Shown here: positions 24,870-33,409 of the stretch, piece after piece
Position numbering within the stretch: the stretch's first letter is position 1
How the letters are laid out: the number at the start of each line of letters is the position of its first letter
NCBI GenBank assembly: GCA_046343015.1
Contig: JBKDOL010000041.1
Span: 1 to 64,000 of the forward strand
Direction of reading: 5' to 3'
Length of the DNA: 64,000 nt
DNA from: BJ22 sp021298375
GTDB taxonomy: Bacteria; Planctomycetota; Planctomycetia; Pirellulales; Pirellulaceae
Notes under the pieces: generated by a model
The model's input: the letters and a program-made list of their open reading frames with translations, nothing else
Told to the model about the DNA's origin: nothing
Databases searched by the model: none
Program-made: the position numbers and the translations under genes

Positions 24870-25655
24870 ATGGTTCGAAGTTTGTCTTCTGTTTTTTCGT
24901 TTGTCGCGCTGGTCGCTCTGACCGCGACAACTTTTGCTCAATGTTGCGAAACCACCAACTGCGATAGTGGCAGTCGGATTGGTGGCCGAGTTCGCTCCGG
25001 CCGCGTTGCCACCTGGCGCGCCAATCGCACCTCGGCCCGCTGTGCAACCCCGGCCAACAGCTGCGACACCGGCTGCGGGACTGTTGTTGCTTCGACCCCC
25101 TGCAGCACTGGCTGCAACACGGTCGTTGCCTCGACTCCCTGCAGCACTGGCTGCAACACCGGCTGTGCAACTGCTTGCAACTCTGGTTGCAACACCGGTT
25201 GTGCAACTGCCTGCAACGGCCGTTTCAACAACCGTCGTGCGACCGCTTGCAACAATTGCTGCGGCTCGATGGTTGCCGCCGCTCCTTGCAGCAGCAACAT
25301 GACCTACACCAACTACACCCCTGCCGCCAGCAGCGACTGCACCGGCTGCGGAACCGTAGTTGCCAACGACTGCAGCTCCTGCAGCACTGGCTGTGGCAAC
25401 ACCTGCGGCACCAGCTGCAATGATTGCTCCAACACTGGCCGCACCCGCAGCTTCCGCGTCTTCAATCGCCGCAGCAACAACTGCAGCACCGGTTGCAACA
25501 CTGGCTGCAACACCGGTTGCAGCACTGGCTGCTCGACTGGCTGCAGCACTGGCTGCTCGACCGGTTGCACCGGTTGCGCTTCGACCCCGACCGCTGCTGC
25601 CGTTCCGGCCGCTGCTGCCGAGTCGACTCCTCCCGCTCCGGCCGAAGACAAGTAG
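24870..25655 (+). CDS. Secreted cysteine-rich repeat protein
   Basis: A 261-residue protein of no named family. A clear signal peptide (cleavage after TTFA, residues 1-23) is followed by a mature chain with about 36 cysteines, roughly one residue in seven. Cys is arranged in tandem C-[S/N]-T-G units: near residues 65-105, and in the last third as eight or so C-x-T-G steps in a row (CSTGCNTGCNTGCSTGC). Two CSTGCNTVVASTP-type blocks repeat near 75-95. The tail is Ala/Pro-rich and Cys-free. Oxidised outside the cell it would be heavily disulfide-bonded. Planctomycete walls are classically reported as protein-based and cystine-rich, so a structural envelope role is a reasonable inference. The start has aaggag nine bases upstream; a strong terminator follows. 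Confidence 0.85.
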   Translation: MVRSLSSVFSFVALVALTATTFAQCCETTNCDSGSRIGGRVRSGRVATWRANRTSARCATPANSCDTGCGTVVASTPCSTGCNTVVASTPCSTGCNTGCATACNSGCNTGCATACNGRFNNRRATACNNCCGSMVAAAPCSSNMTYTNYTPAASSDCTGCGTVVANDCSSCSTGCGNTCGTSCNDCSNTGRTRSFRVFNRRSNNCSTGCNTGCNTGCSTGCSTGCSTGCSTGCTGCASTPTAAAVPAAAAESTPPAPAEDK

Positions 25656-25766
25656 TCTTCCCGACAGCGAGCAGGGATGAATTCGCGGCGAACACAGGGC
25701 GAGTCCGAAATAAGGCTGATTGCCCCTGCGGGCCCCGCGATTCTCTTTGAATTGATTTGAACCTGA

Positions 25767-25802
25767 AGCCTGCGAACTGATTGGGGTCGCAGGCTTTTTT
25801 TG
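25767..25802 (+). terminator. Strong Rho-independent terminator after the Cys-rich gene
   Basis: A 9-bp perfect stem (agcctgcga / tcgcaggct) with an 11-base loop, followed by seven T, about 110 bp downstream of the Cys-rich protein gene. Confidence 0.92.
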
Positions 25803-25931
25803 TTATTCTGTTGGCTGAATGGGTTGCTCTCCAGCCTGCCGGCTTGCGCCATGCAGCTGTGGCGGCGTCCTGGTCCCCCCGAAATCGCTCATCCCCTTAA
25901 ACACAGTCGCTTCTTCCCGAAAGGACTGCCG

Positions 25932-26396
25932 TTGCTACTCAACTTATCAACTCGCTTTGCGTCCCGCAGTTCGGGAATCGTCTTTCCACTCCTCATCCTT
26001 GGTTTGGCAATCGGTGGATGGATCGTCTACCGAAATTGGTATGACCCGACCAAGGCGTTGGAGCGGGCCGATGTGATGTGGGACTCGGGCGACTCTCGCC
26101 AGCGGGTAGCGGCCGTCCGCGAGTACAAATTCCTGCTCCGAAAAACCGACCCGCTCGAAGCCCGTTTGTTCTGGCTCAAGGGCGAGATGCAGCGAAAATT
26201 GTTGTATCAGAAGATCATCGAGTATCACGTCAAATACGATGCCAGCCAGTCCGACGCCCGAGAGTGGCTGATCAAAGCCTGGTCTGAAAACCTCCGCGAC
26301 CTGAACTTCGGCAGCGACGAGGAACTCAATCGTTTCTGGAAAGAAGAAACGGAACGGATCAAGAAAAACCGCGACCCCTACCAACTGGGAAAATAG
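25932..26396 (+). CDS. Small membrane-anchored hypothetical protein
   Basis: A 154-residue protein with one N-terminal membrane segment (SGIVFPLLILGLAIGGWIVY) and a helical, charged soluble part rich in Trp, Arg and Lys (LRKTDPLEARLFWLKGEMQRKLLYQKIIEY). No known family recognised. The first 50 residues of the soluble part (KALERADVMWDSGDSRQRVAAVREYKFLL) have a TPR-like helical pattern, which is weak evidence. The start is uncertain: TTG at 25932 has AAAGGA seven bases upstream and puts the membrane segment near the N-terminus. An in-frame ATG at 25851 lacks a binding site, and the frame's first possible start lies inside the preceding terminator. It converges on the glycosyltransferase operon. 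Confidence 0.65.
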   Translation: MLLNLSTRFASRSSGIVFPLLILGLAIGGWIVYRNWYDPTKALERADVMWDSGDSRQRVAAVREYKFLLRKTDPLEARLFWLKGEMQRKLLYQKIIEYHVKYDASQSDAREWLIKAWSENLRDLNFGSDEELNRFWKEETERIKKNRDPYQLGK

Positions 26397-26439
26397 CAAG
26401 CCACCGCTCAGGGCGGCTGCGCGTTTCCCAATTACAACT

Positions 26440-27408
26440 CTATCGCTGAAAGGGCAAGCGACAGCTCAGCCTCAAAAACCTGGGCAAGTCGCTCCAAAAG
26501 TCCAGATTCAGCCGACTCCAACGCTTGCGCTTCAGTTCACCCCCCTTATCGATGCGCCAATCTGCACAGCAACCGCGCAGCAGCCATTTCCCGCCGGCGA
26601 GCCGCTCGTTTTCGCGGGCCTCCAGTCCGGAGACGTAACACTCCCAGCGACTGGGGCGACCTCTTTCGCCTTTCGGCAGGTGAGCGTACCCATGCTCTTG
26701 GTGGAGCGCTTGGACGGCGGCGGTCAGGTCGACGACCGGCAGGCCCGTTCGACGCGAGTTGGCCACCATCCAGTTGTCCCAGTTTCCTCTCCCCACGGCG
26801 AAATGGGGTAATTGCTGGAATTGTCCTCGTCGAAAAAGAAAATACTCTTTGCACACTCGAGCGGCGAAACGGCCCTCCCGCCAAAGTTGATCGAGCTGAC
26901 TATCTATCCGCTCTTTTGAACTCCAATCGACCAAGCGGTCCAGTTTCACATCCCGCCGACGACCAAAACCGAGAAAACCCTCGGGCCAAACTCGGGCCAA
27001 GCTCATCGCCAACTCAACGATTTCCCCGCGGAGGATGACATCGGCGTTGCAGTAGAGCAGAAACTCTCCCGCGGCCGCGCGGCGAGCCAAGTCGAAGGCA
27101 GAATCAATGCGAGGAGTGCCCTGAGCGTTCCGGGCCACTTCCCCCAGGTGACGCACCCCTTCTTCAGTGGCCGTTTGCTCAATCCCGGCTTCATCGCCCA
27201 ACAGCAAAACCTCGACCCCTGGCCCGAGCGCGCGCCAACTTCGGATTGCGTTCAGCTGCGCGCGTGTCGTCGCCTCGTCGCTGAACGGCTTGGGAAGCGA
27301 GAAAATGGTCAACTGGACCGGGGCGTGCGGTTCGTCCAGTGAGTCAATCTTCACCTTCGCCGCGGAGTCTGTAATCGCCTCGCTTGGCTTCACCGGCCCA
27401 CCTGCCAA
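26440..27408 (-). CDS. Glycosyltransferase-like protein (GT-A type)
   Basis: A 322-residue protein, third gene of a three-gene unit. The first part has a GT-A-like fold: VQLTIFSLPKPFSD, VEVLLLGDEAGI and the DxD-like FLLYCNADVIL (about residue 115), expected to hold the metal and nucleotide-sugar. HFAVGRGNWDNWMVANSRRTG and an HQEHGYAHL stretch near 205-245 resemble the acceptor half of surface-glycan transferases. Donor and acceptor are unknown. Its start overlaps the end of the GT8-like gene by 19 bases, so the two are translationally coupled. Confidence 0.75.
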   Translation of the reverse strand: MAGGPVKPSEAITDSAAKVKIDSLDEPHAPVQLTIFSLPKPFSDEATTRAQLNAIRSWRALGPGVEVLLLGDEAGIEQTATEEGVRHLGEVARNAQGTPRIDSAFDLARRAAAGEFLLYCNADVILRGEIVELAMSLARVWPEGFLGFGRRRDVKLDRLVDWSSKERIDSQLDQLWREGRFAARVCKEYFLFRRGQFQQLPHFAVGRGNWDNWMVANSRRTGLPVVDLTAAVQALHQEHGYAHLPKGERGRPSRWECYVSGLEARENERLAGGKWLLRGCCADWRIDKGGELKRKRWSRLNLDFWSDLPRFLRLSCRLPFQR

Positions 27409-28469
27409 GCAGTCGCTTTACGCCAGGCGATGGTCGCTTTCCGGGACCAATTCACCGCTTGACGAGTCCACCAGCGATGCAGGCTGAATCCCGGGTCAGC
27501 CGGACGCCAGCCTTTCCAAGCCGTCCGATCGAGGGCTTCGAAATACCGGTCCCGCCAGGGGTGACGATTGCCGAAATCCCAGGGCTTGAACTCCGTCGTG
27601 AAATGAATGATCGCGGGGCGCTCGCGCATTTCCTCAAACTCGCGGGCATCGATCGGGCCTGCGTCACCGGGGGGAAACTCAAACAGATGACTTCCCGCGT
27701 TCCAACGCAAGGGCAAGCGTCCCCAGTTTCCAGCCAGTACCGCGTTCAGTGCATACTGGTCCCAGCACCAAACATGCTCGCGATTGGTCCGCAGGCAGTC
27801 GAGCAGCCGCTCTCCCAACTGTTCGGACCGCCAACGTCGGAGGTTGAGCACCATGACGCCACTGTTGAAATAAAAGCCGCTGCCGTCCAAGCCGAGCTCG
27901 CGGTAATTGGGAATCGGCCGATAGACTGCCGTGTAGGGAGCATGTCCGCGGAAACTCTTCGGGGCCAGCCTCGAATCAATGTAGGGACAAGCGATGTCAG
28001 GCACCGCCAGACAATAATTCTCACCCATGGGCTGACGCCAAAGCTCAGTCAGACTTTCGGCGAGGAGCAAATCGGAGTCGAGATAGACGACCTGATCCAG
28101 TGATGAAGGCAACCAGCGATCGGCAAACAACCGCAAGTAGGCGGTGTGCGAGATGTGATGGGAAATGCTCAAATCGGCGATCCCCAACTCCTGGCGAGGG
28201 ACAAAGGCGAGCTCCACCGGCAATCCCGCCAGAGTTTCCTTGAGCATCGCCCGGGACTGTTCGCTGAGCCCATTGTCGACCAGATAAACAGTCAGCTCAT
28301 GACCCGAGGCCAGCGTCTCTCCTGCGGTCATTAAGGTGACGGCCAGAGGACGAGCATAACGTTCATCAGCGGCACAGAGCACGACTGGGTTGGTCGCCTT
28401 CTCGGCCGGAGCACTGGCGTCCAACCCAGACTGCATCTGCAATTGACGGTTGCGGTGTTCCTCAATCAT
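27390..28469 (-). CDS. Glycosyltransferase family 8 protein
   Basis: A 359-residue retaining glycosyltransferase of the GT8 (LgtC/GspA) kind. It begins the fold with VVLCAADERYARPLAVTLMTA (about residue 29). The metal-binding DxD is in QVVYLDSDLLL (about 125). FYFNSGVMVLNLRRWR (about 200) and WCWDQYALNAVLAGNW (about 235) are the family's other conserved blocks. GT8 enzymes often add glucose or galactose to lipopolysaccharide or capsule. Its ATG overlaps the stop of the upstream gene as ATGA, and its own end overlaps the next gene, so all three genes form one operon. Confidence 0.9.
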   Translation of the reverse strand: MIEEHRNRQLQMQSGLDASAPAEKATNPVVLCAADERYARPLAVTLMTAGETLASGHELTVYLVDNGLSEQSRAMLKETLAGLPVELAFVPRQELGIADLSISHHISHTAYLRLFADRWLPSSLDQVVYLDSDLLLAESLTELWRQPMGENYCLAVPDIACPYIDSRLAPKSFRGHAPYTAVYRPIPNYRELGLDGSGFYFNSGVMVLNLRRWRSEQLGERLLDCLRTNREHVWCWDQYALNAVLAGNWGRLPLRWNAGSHLFEFPPGDAGPIDAREFEEMRERPAIIHFTTEFKPWDFGNRHPWRDRYFEALDRTAWKGWRPADPGFSLHRWWTRQAVNWSRKATIAWRKATAWQVGR

Positions 28470-29815
28470 GGCGTCCCCTCGTTCGGCGACGCGTTCTCTT
28501 GCGAGGTGGAGAGCGTTCCACGGTCCTTTCCTCGCCAGACTCGCACCTGTTCGATCATTCGCTGCCGCAGCCTGACTACCGGCCCGGCAATCGGGTGCCG
28601 ATGAATCTCGTCAAAAATAGCGTGGGCTTCCGCCAGTTCGCTCCGGGCCTGCCGAAGCTCCCGCTGCAACTGCGCTATCTCGCGACGAGCATGGGCCCAC
28701 TCAGTCTGCAGGACAGTGATTTCCCGCTCCTCAAACTCAGAAAAGCTTGGATAGAGCGAAGCGTGGTCAAAATCGAGTGCTTGGGAAGAGGGTGGCTCCA
28801 AAAGGGGACCGCTGAAGTCGACTGGCGCCGAAGCATTCACCGCTTCCGCAAGGCGTTGCAGCATCCTCTGCAGCAAGCGATCCAAGCGCTCTGTTGCGGG
28901 TTCGCCAAGATACAAGTGGTCCAATAGCAACTGCTCCTGCCAAAGCATTCGCCGCGCTGCCGGGCGGGCCAATTCCTCAATCACCTTGGGCAAATCCTCT
29001 GCCGAACCAATGGTCCACGCAGCCGGGACCCACTGCGGAACGCGATGATAGTCGAGCCAGGCCAGTGGGCGCCCGGTGAGCATCGCTTCCAAGCCAGCCG
29101 TAGAGGGCGTCGAAATCACGGCATCCTGCTCTGCCAAGACTTTCGAAAGTTCTCCTCCCGTCAAATCCCTGATTTGGTTTTCGACTTGCAAAGAGTCGGC
29201 CAATCCTGCGGTCAGCCTCCAAGTCACCACAACTTCACGACCGTCAGCCAGTCGCCGGGGGAATTGATCTCGCACATCTTGCAAACTGCGAACGGTTGTC
29301 GCAATCTGGTCAGGCGTAAAGCCTGGGCATTTGGCGGTCATCACCAGTAAACGAAATTGGCCATCGCGATCTCGTCGGGGAAATTGCCGCGTGAGAAATG
29401 GTTCCCGCAAACGATCGAACCGGGGCACACCGACAATTTCCAGGCGACCAAAATTCCCCCAACCTGCGAGGATGCGGGCCTGACTGGTTCCAATGCAAGC
29501 AGCCACATCACACAGGACGGGGCGCATGGTCCAGGGGCAAGCTGGCTCTTCGAGGCGATTTTCCCAAGCGTTTCGCCACTCCAAAATGCCGTCAATCAGG
29601 TACAGCGTCCCGACTTGGCGAGCCCGCAACGCTTCAACCACCGCGCGAAACCGGTCGAAGTGTTCCGAGTAAAACAGAACCAAATCTCCCGGTTGGCATG
29701 TCCCCAGCAATGCCTCCGGACTCAGGCACTCCAACGGCAGACGCGAACGAAGCGACTGGACATGATGCCCCGCCTCTGCGTCGCTCCCCGCCATGTAGAC
29801 TGCCTGCCTCATCAT
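28466..29815 (-). CDS. Putative GT-B glycosyltransferase with C-terminal coiled coil
   Basis: A 449-residue protein, first gene of the operon. The N-lobe has DLVLFYSEHFDRFRAVVEAL and GTLYLIDGILEWRN; the C-lobe holds EQDAVISTPSTAGLEAMLTGRPLAWLDYH (about residues 230-260), the pattern by which GT-B enzymes and CDP-glycerol/glycan transferases hold the donor. No exact family assigned. The last 100 residues are a long heptad-like coiled coil (EITVLQTEWAHARREIAQLQ) with a basic end, suggesting oligomerisation or membrane association. The gene ends in an ATGA overlap with the GT8 gene. Alternatives include a capsule-type glycerophosphate transferase. Confidence 0.75.
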   Translation of the reverse strand: MMRQAVYMAGSDAEAGHHVQSLRSRLPLECLSPEALLGTCQPGDLVLFYSEHFDRFRAVVEALRARQVGTLYLIDGILEWRNAWENRLEEPACPWTMRPVLCDVAACIGTSQARILAGWGNFGRLEIVGVPRFDRLREPFLTRQFPRRDRDGQFRLLVMTAKCPGFTPDQIATTVRSLQDVRDQFPRRLADGREVVVTWRLTAGLADSLQVENQIRDLTGGELSKVLAEQDAVISTPSTAGLEAMLTGRPLAWLDYHRVPQWVPAAWTIGSAEDLPKVIEELARPAARRMLWQEQLLLDHLYLGEPATERLDRLLQRMLQRLAEAVNASAPVDFSGPLLEPPSSQALDFDHASLYPSFSEFEEREITVLQTEWAHARREIAQLQRELRQARSELAEAHAIFDEIHRHPIAGPVVRLRQRMIEQVRVWRGKDRGTLSTSQENASPNEGTP

Positions 29816-29991
29816 CCTCTTTCGTGAACTCTAACTAGCTTGAGGCCATTTCAAGCACCGCGCGTCCGCCAGCAATCAGAATTGCCACCGCTGCAGCGCG
29901 AAATCCGCACAGCGTTCATTCCCGACCAATGTTCATTAAGTCTGATCATCAAGTCTGGTCTTGGGGTCGTGGTCAGGGTCGCGGGAGCGTC

Positions 29992-30918
29992 TCAGTCTTC
30001 GACCGAGACAGTCAATCCATCGCGTCTGGAGCAGAGCCGCCGCAAAGTTTCCTCGTCGAGCGTGGTTCGCAAGCCGACGGTTGCTCCGTCTCCCAGCGCG
30101 AAGTTCACGACACTCGCATGATAGCTGCCAAACTGGAGAACACGGCCCGCAGGGTCGACGTCGAATTTTTTCCTTGATTGCAAAGGCATGCCAATCCCGC
30201 CCAGACGCATCGCCACGGGGGGCTCATTGCCGTTGTAAATGCAGCCGTCGCCCAACCCTCCCGGCTGTCCCATGGAGTCGGAACTGACCGCCTTTTCGCC
30301 AATAAACAGCGTGTGCGTCAGACCATCCTTGATATCGGCCAAACGGTAACGACCGCGGCCCCCATTGACCAACTGTCCGTTGACGACCGGATTGTTGGCA
30401 GCATATCCAGAATTGAAAACGCCATCCACGTCGCGTGTGTACAACGCCCAATCATCATTGGGCAGGTATTCGGTCGTCCCCGCATTACCGGCGTAGTCTC
30501 CGACCGTGCCGATCTGTTCACCTTCCGTTTCAAATTTGCTGAGCGATTCCGGAGAACGCCGGGAAGCACAAAAGAATCCCGGCAAGCCGACCTTCACGGC
30601 AGCTGTGCTCTGGGCACTGTAAGTTATCCGCAAATCAAATTGGTCATAAAGATTGCGGGCTTCCATGTAGGGCATCAAATAGACCGGCCATGTCAAAAAC
30701 ATGTCCGCCCCGCGGGACGGGGGAAGCAACTTGTGGCTTGATTCGAAATTCTGGATCGCAATCCCAATCTGCTTGAGATTGTTCAGACAGCTCACGCGGC
30801 GAGCTGACTCGCGGACTGCCTGGACAGCCGGCATCAGCATCCCGACCAACACGCCAATGATGGCAATGACGACGAGCAGTTCGACCAGGGTGAATGCGAA
30901 TCTTTTTGGGCGTTTCAT
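29992..30918 (-). CDS. DUF1559 protein with prepilin-type N-terminus
   Basis: A 308-residue secreted protein of a family greatly expanded in planctomycetes. The N-terminus is a type IV pilin-like signal: a basic start, then FTLVELLVVIAIIGVLVGML, with cleavage/methylation expected before the Phe. The DUF1559 body follows (about 35-300), ending with the H-x9-DG motif in YHASVVNFALGDG. These proteins are thought to be pseudopilins or surface proteins; no specific function is proven. The ATG at 30918 was chosen because the prepilin signal begins there. It lies 176 bp downstream in orientation from no other gene and seems monocistronic. Confidence 0.93.
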   Translation of the reverse strand: MKRPKRFAFTLVELLVVIAIIGVLVGMLMPAVQAVRESARRVSCLNNLKQIGIAIQNFESSHKLLPPSRGADMFLTWPVYLMPYMEARNLYDQFDLRITYSAQSTAAVKVGLPGFFCASRRSPESLSKFETEGEQIGTVGDYAGNAGTTEYLPNDDWALYTRDVDGVFNSGYAANNPVVNGQLVNGGRGRYRLADIKDGLTHTLFIGEKAVSSDSMGQPGGLGDGCIYNGNEPPVAMRLGGIGMPLQSRKKFDVDPAGRVLQFGSYHASVVNFALGDGATVGLRTTLDEETLRRLCSRRDGLTVSVED

Positions 30919-31388
30919 ATCATCAGACCGAAAAGGAGGCACAAACTGCAAACGAACTGCTGCTTCAAGAACCAAAATCAACCCCGGGCCGACTTGGGAT
31001 GGACCGCTTCCCGGCCAAACACATCCAGCCCATAACCCCGCAGCCCCCGAGGGACTCGCTCCCAAACTCAAGCACTTCCTCTCGCGGAAACAAGACTTCC
31101 CCGGAAACAAGGCTTTCAAGGGAGCACCTTTCAAAGGTCTACCATCCCGGGGAGAACCGAGTCACAGCGGTCCCCGATGCCTGAGCGACGGGAGCCCAGC
31201 TCAGGCAGACCCCAGAACCGGAAATAGTAGCGGGCTTCGCTTGATTCGGCTCAGAAAACTGAGCCGACCGAGGCGCAGCAAGTCCCTGCTACCCCGGTGC
31301 GAGGTTCGTCCCTAATCTTTGCCGCGGTTGTTCGGGTTGTTCAAGAATCCACGGTTGGCAACTGAAATTCTAGGGAAACCCCGGTTGT
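30919..31388. other. Intergenic region with a perfect hairpin
   Basis: 470 bp between two minus-strand genes. The only notable element is an inverted repeat at 31246-31267. A 10-base direct repeat (ggaaacaag) occurs twice near 31087-31110. No gene recognised. Confidence 0.4.
31246..31267. other. Perfect 9-bp inverted repeat with AAAA loop
   Basis: tcggctcag / ctgagccga around a four-base loop, located 122 bp past the stop of the minus-strand GT4 gene. There is no T run on either side, so it is either a non-canonical terminator, an mRNA-end-stabilising hairpin or a protein-binding palindrome. Confidence 0.6.
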
Positions 31389-32672
31389 TTAGTCCAAATT
31401 CGCCAACAGGGCGGAAAGCTCGGCAAAGACCTTTTGAGGCGAAAACTCGGATTTTGCCACCTCTTCAGCCGCAATGGTCAACTCCTCCAGCTGCGGAGCC
31501 GAACGGCAGATTTCTCGCAGCTGGGTGGACATTTGTCCGTAGTCTTCAGCCACGAGGCAAGCCTCAAGCACCTTGGGGGACATCCCGGCCGCTCCGCTGG
31601 CGGTCGACACCAGGGGCTTGCCAAATGCAACTGCTTCCACGTTTTTAATCTTCAGACCGGTGCCAAACTGAACCGGATTGATCGCCAGTTCGATTTGGGA
31701 ATAAAACTCCTCCAGTCGCTCGATCGGTCCCTGAAGCCTGACGCGGCTCTTTAGCAGGCTGTCAGCGCGGCCCTCGACCAGATTGAACCAATCGCAAATC
31801 TTGCCGGCGATCAAGAGTTCCACCTGCACGTCCTGAAGTTCCAGCAAGTCCGGCCAGACTTCGATCAAAAAGCGATTGATGGCGTGCCAGTTGGAGTAAT
31901 TGGCAGACCCAATGTAACCAATCGTTATCTTTTGGGGTCCCGTTTCATTCGCCTCGTGCCGGGAGGCCAAACGCAGGGGCCGTCGCAGTGCATGCCCGGC
32001 CACGATGACGCGAGGATGAGAAACGGCCGCTCGAATGCGTTCGGCTTCCTGAGGCTGAATCGCAATCACCGCATCGAACCGGTTCCAGACCTCAACCTCT
32101 TCGGCTTCGCTGATTTCCAACCAATGCAGATAACCGGCTGAGTGAAACTGCATCCCCCGGTCGTGCAGGATGTCATGCGTGTCGAGCACGCACAGGGTGT
32201 GGCGTCGCTCGGTCATGCTCAAGGCATCGAGCAAATAAGCCATTGTCACATACTGGCAGATGATGGCCCGGGGCCGAACCCGCGCCACGTGACTGCGGAA
32301 TTGGTCGATTGCCCAGGGCCAACGATAATCGGCCAGCTTCAACGGGTCCGGCTGTCCGACATTCGCCGACTCGGAGTTCGACCGCTTGAGCCACTTTTCG
32401 AGTTGGTTCCGCGTCGCCTCGGCATACCAGCGGATCCGCTTGAGAAAAGACTCAGGTGGCTTTTCACTTTCGAAAAAGACAACTTCGCAAGGTAACCGCT
32501 CGATGCGTTCCAGTTCCGACGCCTGAAATTGACCGAGATAAAATACACTCAACTGAAAGGGAGGATGGGACAGGTAATCGACGAGCGCGATCATCCGCTG
32601 CTCGGCCCCGGTGGACCCGTGCCAGAACGGAATGTCTGTCGCCATGCAGATATGCTTGAGCGGTCGGCTCAT
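31389..32672 (-). CDS. Glycosyltransferase, GT4 family
   Basis: A 427-residue GT-B enzyme. The N-lobe opens ICMATDIPFWHGSTGAEQRM, with the glycine-bearing loop. The C-lobe has ITIGYIGSANYSNWHAINRFL (about 260), VELLIAGKICDW, and the donor-binding stretch GTGLKIKNVEAVAFGKPLVSTASGAAGM (about 350), which contains the lysine and glutamate expected for phosphate and ribose contacts. The ATG at 32672 overlaps the rph stop as ATGA, so it is the last gene of the argB-argF-rph unit. Its role in that unit is unclear; it may simply share the promoter. Confidence 0.87.
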   Translation of the reverse strand: MSRPLKHICMATDIPFWHGSTGAEQRMIALVDYLSHPPFQLSVFYLGQFQASELERIERLPCEVVFFESEKPPESFLKRIRWYAEATRNQLEKWLKRSNSESANVGQPDPLKLADYRWPWAIDQFRSHVARVRPRAIICQYVTMAYLLDALSMTERRHTLCVLDTHDILHDRGMQFHSAGYLHWLEISEAEEVEVWNRFDAVIAIQPQEAERIRAAVSHPRVIVAGHALRRPLRLASRHEANETGPQKITIGYIGSANYSNWHAINRFLIEVWPDLLELQDVQVELLIAGKICDWFNLVEGRADSLLKSRVRLQGPIERLEEFYSQIELAINPVQFGTGLKIKNVEAVAFGKPLVSTASGAAGMSPKVLEACLVAEDYGQMSTQLREICRSAPQLEELTIAAEEVAKSEFSPQKVFAELSALLANLD

Positions 32673-33409
32673 CCATCCGTCCCTTCCCGGCCCCAAGGCC
32701 AGATACTTCCCAGCGCGTGCCGCTGGAATTGGGTCAATTGCCGGATTCCCCGCTTGCCCAAACTCAGGAGTTGAGCCAACTGTTCCTCGGAGAAAGTCGC
32801 CTCCTCGCCACAGCCTTGCAGTTCCACAAACTGCCCGCGGCCAGTCATGATGACATTCAGGTCAACTTCCGCCGCCACGTCCAATTCATAATTCAGGTCG
32901 ATTCGCAGTTCCCCATCCACCAATCCCACACTGATCGCCGCGACGCTGTCGCGGAGCGGATATCGGTCGGGGTTGGGCAATCTTTCGCGCACCGAGTGAA
33001 TCGCATCCACCAGTGCAATAAAGCCACCGGTGATGGCCGCGGTTCGAGTTCCACCATCGGCTTGCAGAACATCACAATCGACGGTGATCATTCGCGGTCC
33101 CAAAGCAGCCAAATCGGCGACTGCCCGCAGACTGCGCCCGATCAGTCGCTGAATTTCCGTGGTCCGACCGTCGACCTTCTGCCGCTCTCGCTCCTTGCGG
33201 GGACTGGTACTTCCGGGGAGCATGTTGTACTCAGCCGTAATCCAGCCCGTCCCCTGCTTCTCCAGCCACCCGGGAACTTTCTCATCGACGCTGGCTGTGC
33301 AGAGGACAATCGTCTCACCAGACTTGTAGAGCACGCTTCCGGCAGCCATCCGGGTAAACCCGCGATCGATCACAACCGGCCGCAACTCCTGACTCGCATC
33401 TCGACTCAT
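32669..33409 (-). CDS. rph: Ribonuclease PH
   Basis: A 246-residue phosphorolytic 3'-5' exoribonuclease that trims the 3' ends of tRNA precursors, working as a hexamer of dimers. Family blocks are intact: ELRPVVIDRGFTRMAAGSVL, the tRNA- and phosphate-contacting RKERERQKVDGRTTEIQRLIGRSLRA (about residues 70-95), and DCDVLQADGGTRTAAITGG, with the catalytic acidic residue region. Length is normal. The ATG at 33409 overlaps the argF stop as ATGA and the rph stop overlaps the GT4 start in the same way, so expression is coupled. Confidence 0.95.
   Translation of the reverse strand: MSRDASQELRPVVIDRGFTRMAAGSVLYKSGETIVLCTASVDEKVPGWLEKQGTGWITAEYNMLPGSTSPRKERERQKVDGRTTEIQRLIGRSLRAVADLAALGPRMITVDCDVLQADGGTRTAAITGGFIALVDAIHSVRERLPNPDRYPLRDSVAAISVGLVDGELRIDLNYELDVAAEVDLNVIMTGRGQFVELQGCGEEATFSEEQLAQLLSLGKRGIRQLTQFQRHALGSIWPWGREGTDG

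Noticed and set aside
24938..25852. Gln/Leu/Val-rich frames antisense to the Cys-rich gene
   Set aside because: They are the reverse reading of a DNA repeat; the plus frame has the signal peptide, ribosome binding site and terminator.
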